A stretch of 64,000 nucleotides of DNA from Schistosoma haematobium. Taxonomy: Eukaryota > Platyhelminthes > Trematoda > Strigeidida > Schistosomatidae. Each line of letters opens with the position of its first letter. The first letter of the stretch is position 1. Shown in pieces: positions 50,723 to 63,199 of the stretch. A program made the position numbers and the translations under genes. Location: contig NC_067198.1 of NCBI RefSeq assembly GCF_000699445.3, positions 34,810,536 through 34,874,535 on the forward strand, given 5' to 3'. The notes below the pieces were generated by a model. That model was not told the DNA's origin. It searched no databases and worked only from the letters and a program-made list of their open reading frames with translations.

Positions 50723-52029
50723 CTTCTCTATACTCGGCGCTCAATTACTGTCAAACTATTCGTTCTAATCTTGACGAATACTCGTATAAAGTATACATTT
50801 TTTGTAAATTGTGTTCATTTTTTTAAAGCAGTTTAGTGTTTATTATGAATTGAATATTGTGAGTTTATATATCGACTAATAACATATTTGAACAAGGAGG
50901 TTTTATCAGTCAGTGGAGATAAAACATTTAGACAAATAAATTTGACTATTTATACTTATCATCATTCTAAATAATAATAGAAATAAGGCGGAAATCTGAA
51001 CATGTTTACGAAAAACATCATTGAAATCCCTAATCCTCATCGATTTCAATATATTGACAACAAAATAATTTTTTGTTTTGTTTTTAATCCCGCTAGCAAC
51101 TAGACTTTCTTATCTTATCATTTGATAAAAAATACCAAAAAAGTTGTATTTATTTATTGATTAGTTTAATTACAGTACCACTGTTATCTGATCGTATCAT
51201 CAGTAAACAAAAAAAAAGTGAAATACATAACTCATTTTTGGTGTACTCGATTGTAGGATTTGTATGTTTTCATTTAGTTTTAACTGTTTATCATTTATTT
51301 GTCTTGAAACGTATTCGTTGCTTAGGTTATATTTAGTATTAAAAAAAACATTAGTCTGACTGTATTGTACATTTTCAATCTTTACTTTCCAAGATAACAA
51401 GATATTTTAGTTCAAGTTTCAAATAAATGATCGTTCAGTAACTGCTATTATGATGTAATTGAACTTTACATTTCTCTCAATATTTATTTTTAATGTTAGC
51501 TAACTATTTTTCAATGATACTTTCACAGTGCAACTCTAAAAAAAAAGACTTATAAGCAGAGATATTGTCATGCATTACAGAAACAGTAAATAAATTCGAA
51601 CACTTCACTTCTATCTGAAGTTTATGCTGATTATGTCGTGCAGAATAGCAATGAAATCTTCATAACCAACCATCCAGCTCAGTGAACAAAACTCCACCAA
51701 ATAAGTTACAATTTGATTTTTTTTTTTGTATTATGTGATGTTTAGAATATGTATCACTTTTTCTGGTAATTTAACACTAACAAAAGAGTCTAGATAGCTA
51801 TGATGTACTCGTTTATTCTTAATGACACGAATAACCTGTTGATTTAGTTGTAAATAATATTTTTTTAGTAAAGTAGTCAATACCTGTGTTACTAGGCCAT
51901 TTTAAATGTCATAACTATTACAAATGGACATTATTCCTCACTCTTAACTTAATTGATTTTCCAAGTCATAAATAATACTATACAATTTTTATAATATCAA
52001 ATCACTACTACTTAAAATAAACAATCCAG
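50723..52029. other. Intergenic, nothing recognised
   Basis: AT-rich; no feature seen. Confidence 0.5.
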
Positions 52030-52145
52030 AATCGTGTATGCGTACTGCTTAAGAGTCCCATACTAAGACGAAATGGCCGTACAGTGCTTCCACGTATTCC
52101 ATAGTGGTCTAGCTTTAATTGACTCAATAATTCAACTAATAAACT
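52030..52145 (+). mobile_element. SINE fragment with degenerate hammerhead
   Basis: CTGCTTAAGAGTCCCATACT, AGACGAAATGGCCGTACAG, then ATAGTGGTCTAGCTTTAATT. The core CTTAAGA replaces CTGAGGA. The tRNA-like part is missing. Confidence 0.6.
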
Positions 52146-52751
52146 TCAGAATGTGACTTACTGATAAAAAAATTCTTCTTCTTATAAGAAATATTTCATT
52201 TTTCTACTTTAATCTGTAATAATTTAATTTCTTGTAATGACTTTATGATATTTCGTTAGCAAGGATGACTTTTAGTGTTGACCTTTCTTTCTTTTTTTTT
52301 CTAAAATTTTTGTGAATTTGTACAATAGACACGAATATAATAAATGTCAGTTAACATATTCGAAATTCTTTCAGATTAATCAGACTAGATTTCAATTCGC
52401 TTAGTCACATTATTTATCTTCATTTACAAATATAGTTAGAAATGTTAATTCAGAAATGTTTGATCTAGTATAACTAGTGAAATTGTGTAAAAGGTATATG
52501 AGTTAGAGTTTGTTAGGATTTATGTAGTTGTATTGTATAAGTTATCTTAATGATTAACAAAACAGATGAATCATAAACTATGAAAAATGTCAAATTAAAT
52601 TCGATTAATTAACAAAAATAAAACCAGTAAAGTACACACTTAGATAATATTTTCGCACTTTTCTGACATGATAAAGACAGAAAATGGTTACCATTATGAT
52701 TCATTAAGAGCTGAAGGAGATAGAATAGAAAGAAATTAATTAAAAGATATT
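52146..52751. other. Intergenic, nothing recognised
   Basis: AT-rich; no feature seen. Confidence 0.5.
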
Positions 52752-53769
52752 AAATAAGAAAAAGGGAATTCAGCGAAGAAAATTTTCTTTTCGACGAAAT
52801 CATTTACTTAAGCTGTACATTCGTATATATAGTTATATGGAAAATGTATGTCTATAGAAGGATAGAAAGGAATGTATCACAAAAATGGATTCGAGAATAA
52901 ATAACAAATGAGGTTAACGTACTAATCAAGGGTTAAGGAAGAACAAGATTTATGGGTCAGATAATAGTTGAATTGACCAATATGAAAAAAAGCGACAAAC
53001 AACAAAGGTCATAATAATAAACTAAATGATAATCAAGAAAACTTGTATAAGGTAATAATAATAAATGACTACAGTTTAAAGTACAAAATAGTAATTTAAA
53101 AAATATCGATAATAATTAAATAAAAGTGCAGAAAGACAAAAAAACCGCCAAAACAGAAACATATCCATTGAGGGAATTAGGGCCAAGGAAGGATGAGAGG
53201 TTGGACAAATCGTTTCTGCACGCAAAGTTCAGGCTTGAGTTTGTGGATTGCCGATGCCTCTGCGGCGCATAAAATATTAATTCGATCCAGATCCTTTGAC
53301 TCTGTAGACTACCTTAAATGAAGAGTCTTTTGGAGCGTTGTGTCCACAGTTAATTAAGTGCTCCTGTATAGAGCTAGTGATTGTTTTACGTTCCCCTTTT
53401 AAGAGCCAGGCCGCATAATGTTCCGAGATGCGTTTGGATACGGATCGCTTTGTGCGGCCTATGTAACTTGCCCCAGATGAGCAAGTAAATTCATATATGC
53501 ACATTGATTTGGCCCTTGTAACCTTTGTTGTTTGTCGCTTTTCTTCATATTTGTCGCTTGGACTTATTTGACCCATACATTTTGTTCTTCCTTAACCCTT
53601 GATTAGTACGTTAACCTCATTTGTTATTTATTCTCGAATCCATTTTTGTGATACAATCCTTTCTATAGACATACATTTTCCATATAACTATATATACGAA
53701 TGTACAGCTTAAGTAAATGATTTCGTTGAGACGAAAAGTTTCTTCGCTGAATTCTCTTTTTCTTATTCA
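52752..53769. repeat. Inverted repeat with ~250-bp arms flanking a truncated PLE
   Basis: Left arm 52752-53009 and right arm 53521-53769 are reverse complements with scattered changes (shared GAATTCAGCGAAGAAA, GGATTCGAGAATAAATAA, AGCGACAAACAACAAAGGT). The 511-base spacer is PLE sequence. Confidence 0.9.
53160..53520 (-). pseudogene. Truncated Penelope-like element, GIY-YIG domain
   Basis: On the - strand SMCIYEFTCSSGASYIGRTK then SVSKRISEHYAAWLLKG and SIQEHLINCGHN match residues about 435-500 of the PLE ORF at 17568-19211. Similarity begins at about 53513, almost exactly where the right inverted arm stops, so the piece is a 5'-truncated PLE insertion. The frame upstream of that point (to 53576) is read from the arm and is not PLE coding. 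Confidence 0.8.
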
Positions 53770-54793
53770 AGGACACTATGGGTTATTTTTATCTAAAAGA
53801 TATTAGTATGTTTACTTTTGGTCGAAAAATTCTATTCGCTGTTGCCTATCCAACGCTTGGTAAGGACTAATACACAGATCATAAAATCTTCATTGACAAT
53901 TGGCACGTGCTAATAAATTTTAAACGTTTAGCTACATATTCAAAGTAATGCTGGGAAAAACAATAGTGGAACTCACGGTCTTTATGAAAGTTTGTATCTG
54001 GAATTAAGTGAATGTGCACAGAAGCTTATCCATCTTTTACTAGTCATATAAACATCAGAAAAGTTAACCTTTTAATTTTCACATAAACGTTATGTTCTAT
54101 ACGTCACAGTTATTTAGAAAATTATCCTTGTGAAATTAACAGTTTTGGTGATGTGTTAGTTTTCAAACTTCTTGGCTATCAAGCTGTAGATACCAGGATC
54201 AATGTCCTCACTTATGCAAACACTATAGTTTAATGTCGGATGTATAAATCTGTACTTAGTATGTTATTTGCATGATTCATACTTATTGAAAACATTTTAT
54301 TTATCGCAAATCTTATATAAAGCATATTTTACCATTACCGTAGTACAATTACTCATTGGTTAATGTTAGAATAGAATATGCTTACATATGGTCTTCAACT
54401 TATGCCCCCTATCAGATCTTAGAGAATTTCGATTTACATCTCGACTGATAAATCAATCATAGAGGTAATTGTTCATTAATTTAATCATGTCCTTAGGTTT
54501 ATTATATATTAATGGTAACTGTTATTTTGCTTACATTTATACATAAAATAAGAAGCTTACCAACATCTGTCTTATTCTTATTTCCATATAGTCATGCCAG
54601 CATTGAACTGGCTAATATCATCATACTAGTGAAACAAGGGTGTGACATGATAAATTATGTTTTAGATTATTGACAAATTGATATGTATAGGTTTATAAGA
54701 ATGCTGGTTTTCTATAGGAACATTCTATTCATTTATCACAAAATGAAACTCCATTGTAATTTGTAGTAATTACTTAGCTTATTTAATCGGCAG

Positions 54794-54843
<50 letters not shown>

Positions 54844-55060
54844 AAATCATGATTGTTTGATGATACATAGTGTTTGAGTACATCCCAATAATCAACCAAT
54901 ATAGTTAATCCAATAGTAAAAGAGATTAACTATTATATAAAGGTTCAGAACGAAAATTCTTTGATTGTATCTTTAAATCCCAACAGGTGCATCAATTTCT
55001 TTTTATATGATAACTATCATAATCCTAGACAAAGCAATAGCCATTAGGTTAAAAACCCGG
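53770..55060. other. Intergenic, with an (AT)n run
   Basis: AT-rich; the run at 54796-54841 is about 46 bases of AT repeat. Nothing else recognised. Confidence 0.5.
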
Positions 55061-55064
55061 CATT

Positions 55065-55690
55065 TATTTATTTATTTGAACATATAAACATTGGTACAAG
55101 AGAGCACCAAATGCATATGCACCACACAATAACAATGAGGCTGTTAAGAGATAGAGAATGTAAAGTACATATAACGAAAAGAAGAACAACAATGAACAGA
55201 ATTTAGTGTATGATAGTAAAATAATAATAATGAGAGAAGCAGTTCAGTTAGCAGCTGTAGCCTTTTGAACTTCATCAAGAGTTGGGGGACCTACTTCAAT
55301 GTTCCATTCACACTATCTGGGAATGGAGGGTAGTTGTAGAGTAGCTGAAGACCAGTTGAACTGTTCTCTGAACTGTTCCGCCCATCGTTCTAAACGTCTG
55401 GACTGGGAGCAGATGAGAGGCAGTCCTGATGTCAAGAAACACTACGATTGTTGGCTTTTGATGAGTATGACGGTGTTCTAACATTTGGCGGAGGGTGAAG
55501 ATATGATCAATACATCCTCGACCAGAACGAAACCCAGCCTGCTCCTCGCGAGTCAATCTTTCTCGGGTTTTGAACAACCTACGAAGTATGACGGAAGCCA
55601 ATAGCTTGGACGCAATCGGAAGTAGACTTATCCCCCGATAGTTGTTACAGGAACGACGTGAATCCTTTTTAAGGGTAGGGACAACTATTG
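55065..55690 (-). mobile_element. Rearranged non-LTR retrotransposon copy
   Basis: The 3' UTR (55065-55260, AGAGCACCAAATGCATATGC) is like that at 20165-20400. On the - strand an RT block (55601-55430, LTREEQAGFRSGRGCIDHIF then VVFLDIR) runs directly into a segment (LERWAEQF-like and LYNYPPFPD, 55420-55300) that normally precedes the RT. The order is therefore scrambled, by deletion plus duplication or by recombination of two copies. Confidence 0.65.
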
Positions 55691-55907
55691 ACTAAGTTCC
55701 TTGCGAACGCCCGACCTGGACATATAAGTATCCGTTTAGCACTGTAAAATCTGTCGAATGTACTTTCTGTAGAACAGTTTACTGATCGTAAAACCCACTA
55801 TTGTTCGTATCCGTACTGCATTCTGTTGGAGCATAGGCGAAGATGATCAAAATTCATCGTTCATCACACTGATTTACCCGCACTGTGGTGGAACTTTCTA
55901 ATTTAAC
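55691..55907. other. Intergenic, possible repeat scrap
   Basis: 55640-55700 still reads as RT-like on the - strand; beyond that nothing is recognised. Confidence 0.4.
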
Positions 55908-56265
55908 AGTACATAACTGATTGTTAATAGGTATCCGATTGATCAGTGCCTTAACTGTACTACTTAGTTTGACAACAACGCCAGCTAAAACGACCACAGG
56001 GTCCACGGATGAACGCATGTGAAACAAATTCTCTATAGCGACTGATGGATAGCGGATTTGTAGTGCTTAACTGGAGTCTCGAGTAAACAACCTAAGAAGA
56101 AGCGGTACAATTGACTGCAGAAATTTGGATTCTCGTTTAAGCTGTGGAGGATGTGGTGTTTTGTATGAAATAATGATTCCCTTGCACATGATATCTGCCT
56201 AATCTCGCATTCCAAATACAATACATTCATGCTCATCTATTTCTTTTTGTTCTAAATTTCGTTAC
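55908..56265. repeat. Dispersed repeat, copy 2 (pairs with 6645-6960)
   Basis: See the shared blocks given for 6645-6960. This copy is also broken by stops in all frames. Confidence 0.5.
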
Positions 56266-58255
56266 TGCTAAGATTCCTAGTTTGTATAATAATTCAAATA
56301 CTTCTAATCATCACATTATATGAACGACGAGTTCGGCTGAGATCTTGCTAGTAATCAGTACTGATCAATAAATATAGTGAATAATTGTTGTAAACCGGAT
56401 GATATATTGGACAGAAATGTGCAAATGGAGAACAACTAAATTTAATATGTATTGCATATACGTCTCTTTATCTGCATATTAAAATATAACTGTATCTATT
56501 GCTTTCATGAACACTAAGAAGTGCCTAAATACACGCACTTCGATAGTTATGGTAGTCGTCAACTAACTTATTCCACTTAATAATCTGTTTTATATAAAAC
56601 TTATGTACCTACGTACGGGGAGCAATATCGTATTGCTGCAATAACGATGACCTTTCAGACAAATCAGTTGCCCCGTCCACTAACCATAAATCATCTTTAG
56701 ACTTTTATGCATTATTCGGTATGATTTTACTACGTACTCATCTTGTAGAATCACGAAGGGTGTTGGCTGGCGATTCATAAACTTATGCCTAAAATATCAC
56801 TTCACATTTACAGTCCTTACGGTCCGTCAATTATTCCTAGACCTTTTTGATTTACGTATTCGGTTGAACATACACTAAAAAACAACAAACTCATGCTTGA
56901 ATCTAGTATCACTTAACGAGCACCTTTATATATGTATATATTGTGTATGCGTAGTTTAAAACCCATAAGTGCTGAAATTTATTGAATGCTGTTCCGGACT
57001 CCATCCAAATCATAAGTCGTCTGCTCAGAATGAAACACCTTAACTCAGTCAGATAGACCAATGTATTTCTCGAGCATGAAGCACAACAAATAAGAGTGCA
57101 CTGGCAGAAATAGGACAAACAATTGATTATTGATGAGCAACTGTATCAAATACATTTCAGAAAATACTATTAATATAAGTAAAAGACGACAGCAGTTCCG
57201 AATGATCTGACCGTCAGTCATCTTCTGATTAACTTTGAATAGAACGATGTGTTGAAAACGTAGTTGATGTTAGTTGCAACGACTTTGGTGGTTTTCAGAC
57301 ATCAAAAGACTACGTCAATATACAAAGACTTAATAATCATGCTAGCATAACGCGTCCAGCTGACCCCAAGCACTATGAACACTAAATGTCAGTTGTGATG
57401 CGGGGGTTCAAGGTTTTAAAGTCACTTGCTTTTTTCATTGTCATACGTTTAATACTTTTCATCGATTTCTATCGATCCTAAGTCTGGCTATTCTATGTAT
57501 TCTTAGGGAGTACATCAGTTCGGGTACTTATAATATTCGTATTGGCGTCATTATGAAGCTTGTAATTAAACAAATAAATATACATCCAAACGCTGAAGCT
57601 TTTAAAGAGTACATGAAATGACAACATGGTACCTCTCTTCCTTAATTTTAAAGGAAAGTATGTCCATAGCATCCTAAAATACTTGGTGTTTCCATATAAG
57701 TCTATTCGACCTTCCTATTAAGCTCCCAAAAAGTTTCTATTAGGCCTTGTAATGTGTAAAGATTCCAAAGGCGTGAAAGAGCGAAATTTCATGAAATGAT
57801 TCGCCGAAATAACCATAAGGTCGAAGAGTTCATTTTCAAATCGCGGAAACAAGCCACTAAATGAGATTTTAGTGATCGACTTCATGTACAGTTGCTGAGT
57901 GATCAATCAATTACAGAGATTAATATGCCAAACCTAGAAACAGCCTTTACAAATGTCAAAACGTTTTATTGAATACTAAAACTGCAGTTACAGATCATGA
58001 ACAGTTCGTCAAACTAACTTGCAGGATATGAATAATCTTACTTCATTGCTTAGCAGACCTTATTCGACTCCTGCACAAGGCAACATGGATAAACCCTTAA
58101 TTGTGTGTAATTCAGGTGCTTGTAAAAACAGAAAATAACTCATCAAGGAGTTACAAAGGAGTACTAAATGGTCATCACAAGTTCATTAGATGTTTTACAT
58201 AAAGTAAGCTTCATTAACTCAATTCATATGTATTTTGTCATGCTGTATGCTTTAG
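56266..58255. other. Intergenic, nothing recognised
   Basis: About 2 kb without a frame over 70 codons that shows a motif. Confidence 0.5.
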
Positions 58256-58450
58256 GTGGGGGAAAATCCCCTGCAATCGCTAGCCAGATTAGATCAGTCG
58301 ATTCACGATGTATTGATAGTCTATCAAATATTTATTCCAACCTCCTAGCCTCTGTCTTTTGATTTCACTTGGTGAGTACGATTCATGTGAGGTGTTACTG
58401 GTTAAAGCGTGATCAAAATCCAAATACCTGTGGCATCTTCAGTGTCTTCC
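58256..58450 (+). repeat. Lone LTR fragment of CsRn1/Boudicca-like type
   Basis: GCAATCGCTAGCCAGATTAG, CTCTGTCTTTTGATTTCACT, GTGTTACTGGT and AATACCTGTGGCATC match the LTR at 471-641 in the same order. No gag or pol of that type follows. Confidence 0.75.
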
Positions 58451-58721
58451 CAAGGTAATGGTTTACACCAAGCGTTCTACAAGCATACTTTATAACAACC
58501 ATAAACTTAAAAATTTGCATTGCATAAGTACTTTCAACTGCCAAAATTCTAACATAATTATGCTGAGATTGTGTCTGGTGTGTAACGTGGACACGATGTC
58601 ACTTTGGAGAATATTTTGAAGACTACTCAGTTTGCCTGGAGGAATGAACTGATATTTACTTTTATAGACTCTTTATTTAACATACATACTGTGAAACAAT
58701 AAATTTTGTAATGTGTAGATC
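58451..58721. other. Between LTR fragment and ORF, nothing recognised
   Basis: No primer site or leader could be identified. Confidence 0.4.
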
Positions 58722-59228
58722 ATGCCTGTAAAAATGGCGTGTTCCTGCCCTTGCAGATATATTATTACTATTAGTGACCTTAGACCCTGTAATTCGGATT
58801 CTAATAATTTGATTGTTTCTACTAATCGCATACTATTCTTATTCACCACTTTGAGTCGTTCACTTCATATTCGAAAGCGATCATACTTTTCCAGTGATGT
58901 CTTCCATAACATTATTGTCGACATCGATAATACAAAATCTTCCACATTAGTTGAAAGGTTGAAGTTGTTAAATTCCATGATGAAACCTACCGAAATTTTT
59001 ATTTTTGATATTGTTAACTATAAAATTCATATACACGGGTGTTGTAATTTACTGATCAGAGATGGTAAGGCTTTATTTATAGATTTCGACTTCCTCATCA
59101 CTGATTATGGACCATTTATCCTAGTGCTGGAAAATTTAAAAATGCTCCAAGGACAAACGTTCTTATTGACTGTTGGGGATGGTTTCAATGCAATGTTCAG
59201 TAAGTTGTTGATGACAGACTCGAGATGA
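58722..59228 (+). CDS. Uncharacterised 168-residue ORF in repeat-rich DNA
   Basis: The frame opens MPVKMACSCPCRYIITISDL, with three Cys near the start (CSCPC), and ends MFSKLLMTDSR. The middle has alternating hydrophobic and charged stretches (TEIFIFDIVNYKIHIHGC, GKALFIDFDFLITDYGPFIL) that could form a folded alpha/beta unit. No family is recognised. It is the longest open frame between 50 and 64 kb and is flanked by repeats (LTR fragment to the left, a duplicated block at 59508), so it may belong to a mobile element. Whether it is expressed is unknown. Confidence 0.35.
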   Translation: MPVKMACSCPCRYIITISDLRPCNSDSNNLIVSTNRILFLFTTLSRSLHIRKRSYFSSDVFHNIIVDIDNTKSSTLVERLKLLNSMMKPTEIFIFDIVNYKIHIHGCCNLLIRDGKALFIDFDFLITDYGPFILVLENLKMLQGQTFLLTVGDGFNAMFSKLLMTDSR

Positions 59229-61410
59229 TCAACCAGGTGTTAAGGCCTCGAAAACGGTAATAAAATCCATTACTGCTGCGAAACTCAAAGACCTGGAAAG
59301 AAGTTGATAAAATCTTTCACTGTAGAATCGCTAGACTGTACGAACAAAGAAACACTAATGAAGTTGTTTAAGCAACAGACTATCGATCCGATAACGGAAT
59401 GTTTACAGCCTGCTGATGTTACTTGCTATCGAGGAACCGATCGTCGACAATCCAGGAGTATTGGTTATTCTGTCGTCCGTATGGATGCCAGCCACGTCAA
59501 CCAAATACGTAGAATTGTGGTCTACTTTGTTATGTGTACTATTACAATGATAGACCTGATCCCGTTATTATAGATCTGTCATGATATAACTGTAGTGACC
59601 TACTTTTATCAAGAGAACGTGATTGGTATAATTGAAACAATTATTATTATAACCAACTGTACTAGAGATTGTTTTGCCGTACGTGTTTGTTTAACTGCAC
59701 CAAGACACATTCTTCCGTGGATTGTGACCTTGCACGAATTCGGTTACGCTCAGTAACCGCACTTGTAACCTGGCACGATCTCGGTATTCTTTCGATACCA
59801 CGAGATCGCCAACAAATACATCTCGACTGCAGCCACCAACTGCCTTCTGGTATTTGGCCTACAGAGGATCTTATCGGTTAGCTGGCACGTAGTCTTCCTG
59901 TAGTGGTGATCATAGTCAACCGCGACTCGACGCCACATTAAGTAACTATCCAATCAATAGGATTTCACGTGGATGTCCAATCAATGTCTGTTCTTAATCG
60001 TCGTGTCGTGACACTTAGCAATATGATGTTAAGAGCTCAGGAAGAACGTGTTTTGGATAGTTATAGAATAATATATTCATTGTAGAAAGATATGGGGCTA
60101 CACAATAATAATAATAATGTTTATTATACCCTTTGTATTTGCTATTAATTCACACGGTAAATCATGGCTCGATTTCCTTATTACACAGCAGTCATTTCAA
60201 ATCTATTTTCGGTTTATTTACATTCCATACGCGTTTGGAAAATATCTAAACGTCCTCAAAAATTCTCCACGAACTCAACCATAGTTTCCGTATATGTATT
60301 TATTCACACATCCAACTGTTACGCTAATCATACCTAAACGAACGTTCAATGCAACTGTCAGTATACGTAAGAACGATGTTATTTAGACATGACATTGTAA
60401 CACATCTGAACTATTGTAGTTGTTCTACTTCGATGTCGTACTTCATTTTATGAAGTATTGTTTCCTCGTGGCTGTTACTTAACAGATGATTCCGGCACAT
60501 CAATCGGCTGTTCAACTACTCGACGATTTACAACCTGTCCAGTTCAATTGATGGTCTGACGACAATATCATCCGCGAGAATCATCAGTTTATGCAGTCGA
60601 GCGAATCTCCTGCAAACTGAAAACGATATTGTCGCCTCTATCCCAACACTGACAGCGTTTTTCACGGGTATCATTGACATGAGTCCAGAGTGACACTCTT
60701 GGTTTCGTATGTTCTTTTCGATATTTTTCTGTTCACTAACCGAACAAACACGCAGCATTCACCGTTTATCATCTTTTAGAGACTTCATCGTGCCACCTTT
60801 TGCTGTCGATTTGTAGCCTTCAACCCTTACTGACTGTAACAGCAGTCATCGACTTTTCAAACTGTGACTACAAGTTGGTCAATAGCTTCGCACAACGAAA
60901 TCACGACCACTCTTCACTGTTATACTTCTGTACTTACGGTTAGTCTGTTAGATATAGATATAACTAGAATTTGACACTAATTAATAGCTGTCAACGACAC
61001 TGTCCGACTTACAACTTTAAACTAATGACAGTACAAATATGGATATCGATTGATAATACACTTATCCTACTATCGCTATAGCATCATTACTCTTGCGGCA
61101 GACTTAACGTTTGTCATCGGAGGAACTGAATTACTTGTCAAGGCTATATATTTCAGCGCGACTTGATAGAACAATAAAACGTTTTGTTCTTTTTATTATT
61201 TCTATGGTTAATCAATTTACGTTTAAGCAACGTCCTACTAAAATATTATGACTCGCTGTTTCCCGACCAGTTTCTGCCGCCTCCTTTCCATTTGTCTTAC
61301 AGATAAACAATATCTGGAGGATTTATAATATTCATTTGGCACTCTCTGACGCGCGACTGCTCCCAACATGTTTGGCACCGATTCAAACGGCCGTTGAATC
61401 TGGTGGGGGA
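59229..61410. other. Repeat-derived DNA, mostly unassigned
   Basis: 59508-59600 pairs with 61826-61920. 59700-59900 is GC-richer and may be LTR or leader sequence. No coding frame with a known motif was seen. Confidence 0.35.
59508..59600. repeat. Dispersed repeat, copy 1 (pairs with 61826-61920)
   Basis: GTAGAATTGTGGTCTAC, ATGATAGACCTGATCC and CATGATATAACTG recur with changes at 61826-61920 in the same order and orientation. Confidence 0.6.
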
Positions 61411-61600
61411 GTATTGTAGGGCCAGTGAAATGTCACTGAGCCCTAGCCAAATCATCCGGCAGTTGGATCACTGAATGTCGAACAGATCATCGCTCCCTGC
61501 CAAGGTCATGTACAAGCAACGCGCATTAGTTAATCATATGCCATGGACTGGCCCATGCGGCAGTGGTCTTACTTTCGCTTGTATCTACCTTAACTAATAT
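61411..61600 (+). repeat. Possible LTR start after a polypurine tract
   Basis: GGTGGGGGAG followed closely by TGTAGGGCCAGTGAAATGTC looks like a polypurine tract and LTR 5' end, with a short coding-like run ending just before. No second LTR was found to confirm it; a BEL/Pao or gypsy origin cannot be decided. Confidence 0.35.
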
Positions 61601-61825
61601 ATTTCTGTAATAACGTCCTCTGTGTTGTACAGTCTTCAAAGCATCTATGGTACCTTGATGCGCCAGTGGGGTAGTCCACGTAAGGTGCTGACCACGAGGT
61701 GTGACTTCGACGTTAGCTACTTTATCACACCATTCACGTCTAACTCGAGTAGGCCTCCAATCATTTCGACATAGATCACCTATGTTGGTGATCTACAACA
61801 TCACTATAAGATGGAATACAGACTG

Positions 61826-61920
61826 TAGAATTATGGTCTACTATGATATTAGTACTGCTCTAATAATAGACCTAATCCTAAATTTGTAGATTTGTGATGA
61901 TATAACTGCACAAAAATTGG
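61826..61920. repeat. Dispersed repeat, copy 2
   Basis: GTAGAATTATGGTCTAC, ATAATAGACCTAATCC and GATGATATAACTG; partner of 59508-59600. Confidence 0.6.
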
Positions 61921-63190
61921 ACCAAAGTTTCATAGTTAGAATCACCCAACTATAGGACTCACTGTCATTACTGATAGTAAAGAGACCTCCTCCAGAATCT
62001 TCTCAAGGAAGATTTGATGTCCACTTCTGTTTTGTAAGTACTGAGTGTGCCTTCTTCACGTGGTAGCCCTCGATCGCTTTCAATAGAATTAACTGGCTTG
62101 TTTCACCTTTAACTTTGCTAATAAGGGTGGCAAAAACCAGCCTACTAGTGATTAGAAAGGCTCATCTACTACTTGGACACAAATACTTATTTATAAATTG
62201 TCTGCTAATTCTGTCAAGCAAAATTAACTGTTTGAATATTGAATCGAAGGTTGTCTTCAGGGTCACTAGTGGCCAAACGTACGACTACTATGTAGTCAAG
62301 GTTACTTGAGGGAAAATGAGTACATTTGACAAAATATATCGTAGTGTAGTGCCAATAAAGTTTTTCAGTGAAGGATGGGGTGCTCCTGATACTTTGATGA
62401 GGTGGATATTCGTATACATATATAATGGTGAAATAGGTTGATAGAAAATATGAAAGTTGTGACTAATCGAGATAAATATTGTTCAGTGAACATCAGCGCA
62501 GACGTTCATATTGAAAAAGTACGGTCGCAAGTTCTTCATAATTCTTAGAAAACTGAGAACAACCGCACTATACAGATCGAAGGGTCATTCATGTCTCCAT
62601 TCGATTCAGTCATATCTAATGCACTAAAAGGTGATAACAGGATCGCAAGGTAAAACTGGAATTCCCATTACAGGTTTTCAGGTTTCAAATGATCATTCCT
62701 AAGAAGTGGCCCACAAATTATCGCGCAGTTTGTGTACACTTTTCTGGAACCGGTGATCATGTAATTCCCATTGTATAGTAGCGTTATATTTCTAGAACTA
62801 TTATAGGAGGAGAATTTTTCTCGCCAATAATTTAATAAAAGACGGAATAGCGTCCATCATCTTGATGAATCCGTTTTACTCTAAGCGCAAACCCGACGAT
62901 CAACAGTTAGTCTATTGATATCTCCTGATTGTGGTTTCTAAACTTATGCATTATCAATTCAAAGTTTGTATTAGGTTTTACGTTGTATAGTTCACTAATA
63001 GTAGGGATAGAGAGTTAGTCAACCTTTATTAATCCTTGCAGTCTGTAATATTCTGTAAATCTAGTGTCACTGCAAATGACTCAATAAGTGCTGAGTATTC
63101 ACCTAATAACTAGGACCAAATGGTGGTTATAAACAAGTGTGAGGATTTAGAATTATGATTTACAGCTGATCGTTAGGGTTAAGAATTGGA
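61921..63190. other. Intergenic, nothing recognised
   Basis: No motif-bearing frame or clear repeat; GGAGGAGAATTTTTCTCGCC near 62806 is a possible element border. Confidence 0.4.
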
Positions 63191-63199
63191 CTTAGGATT

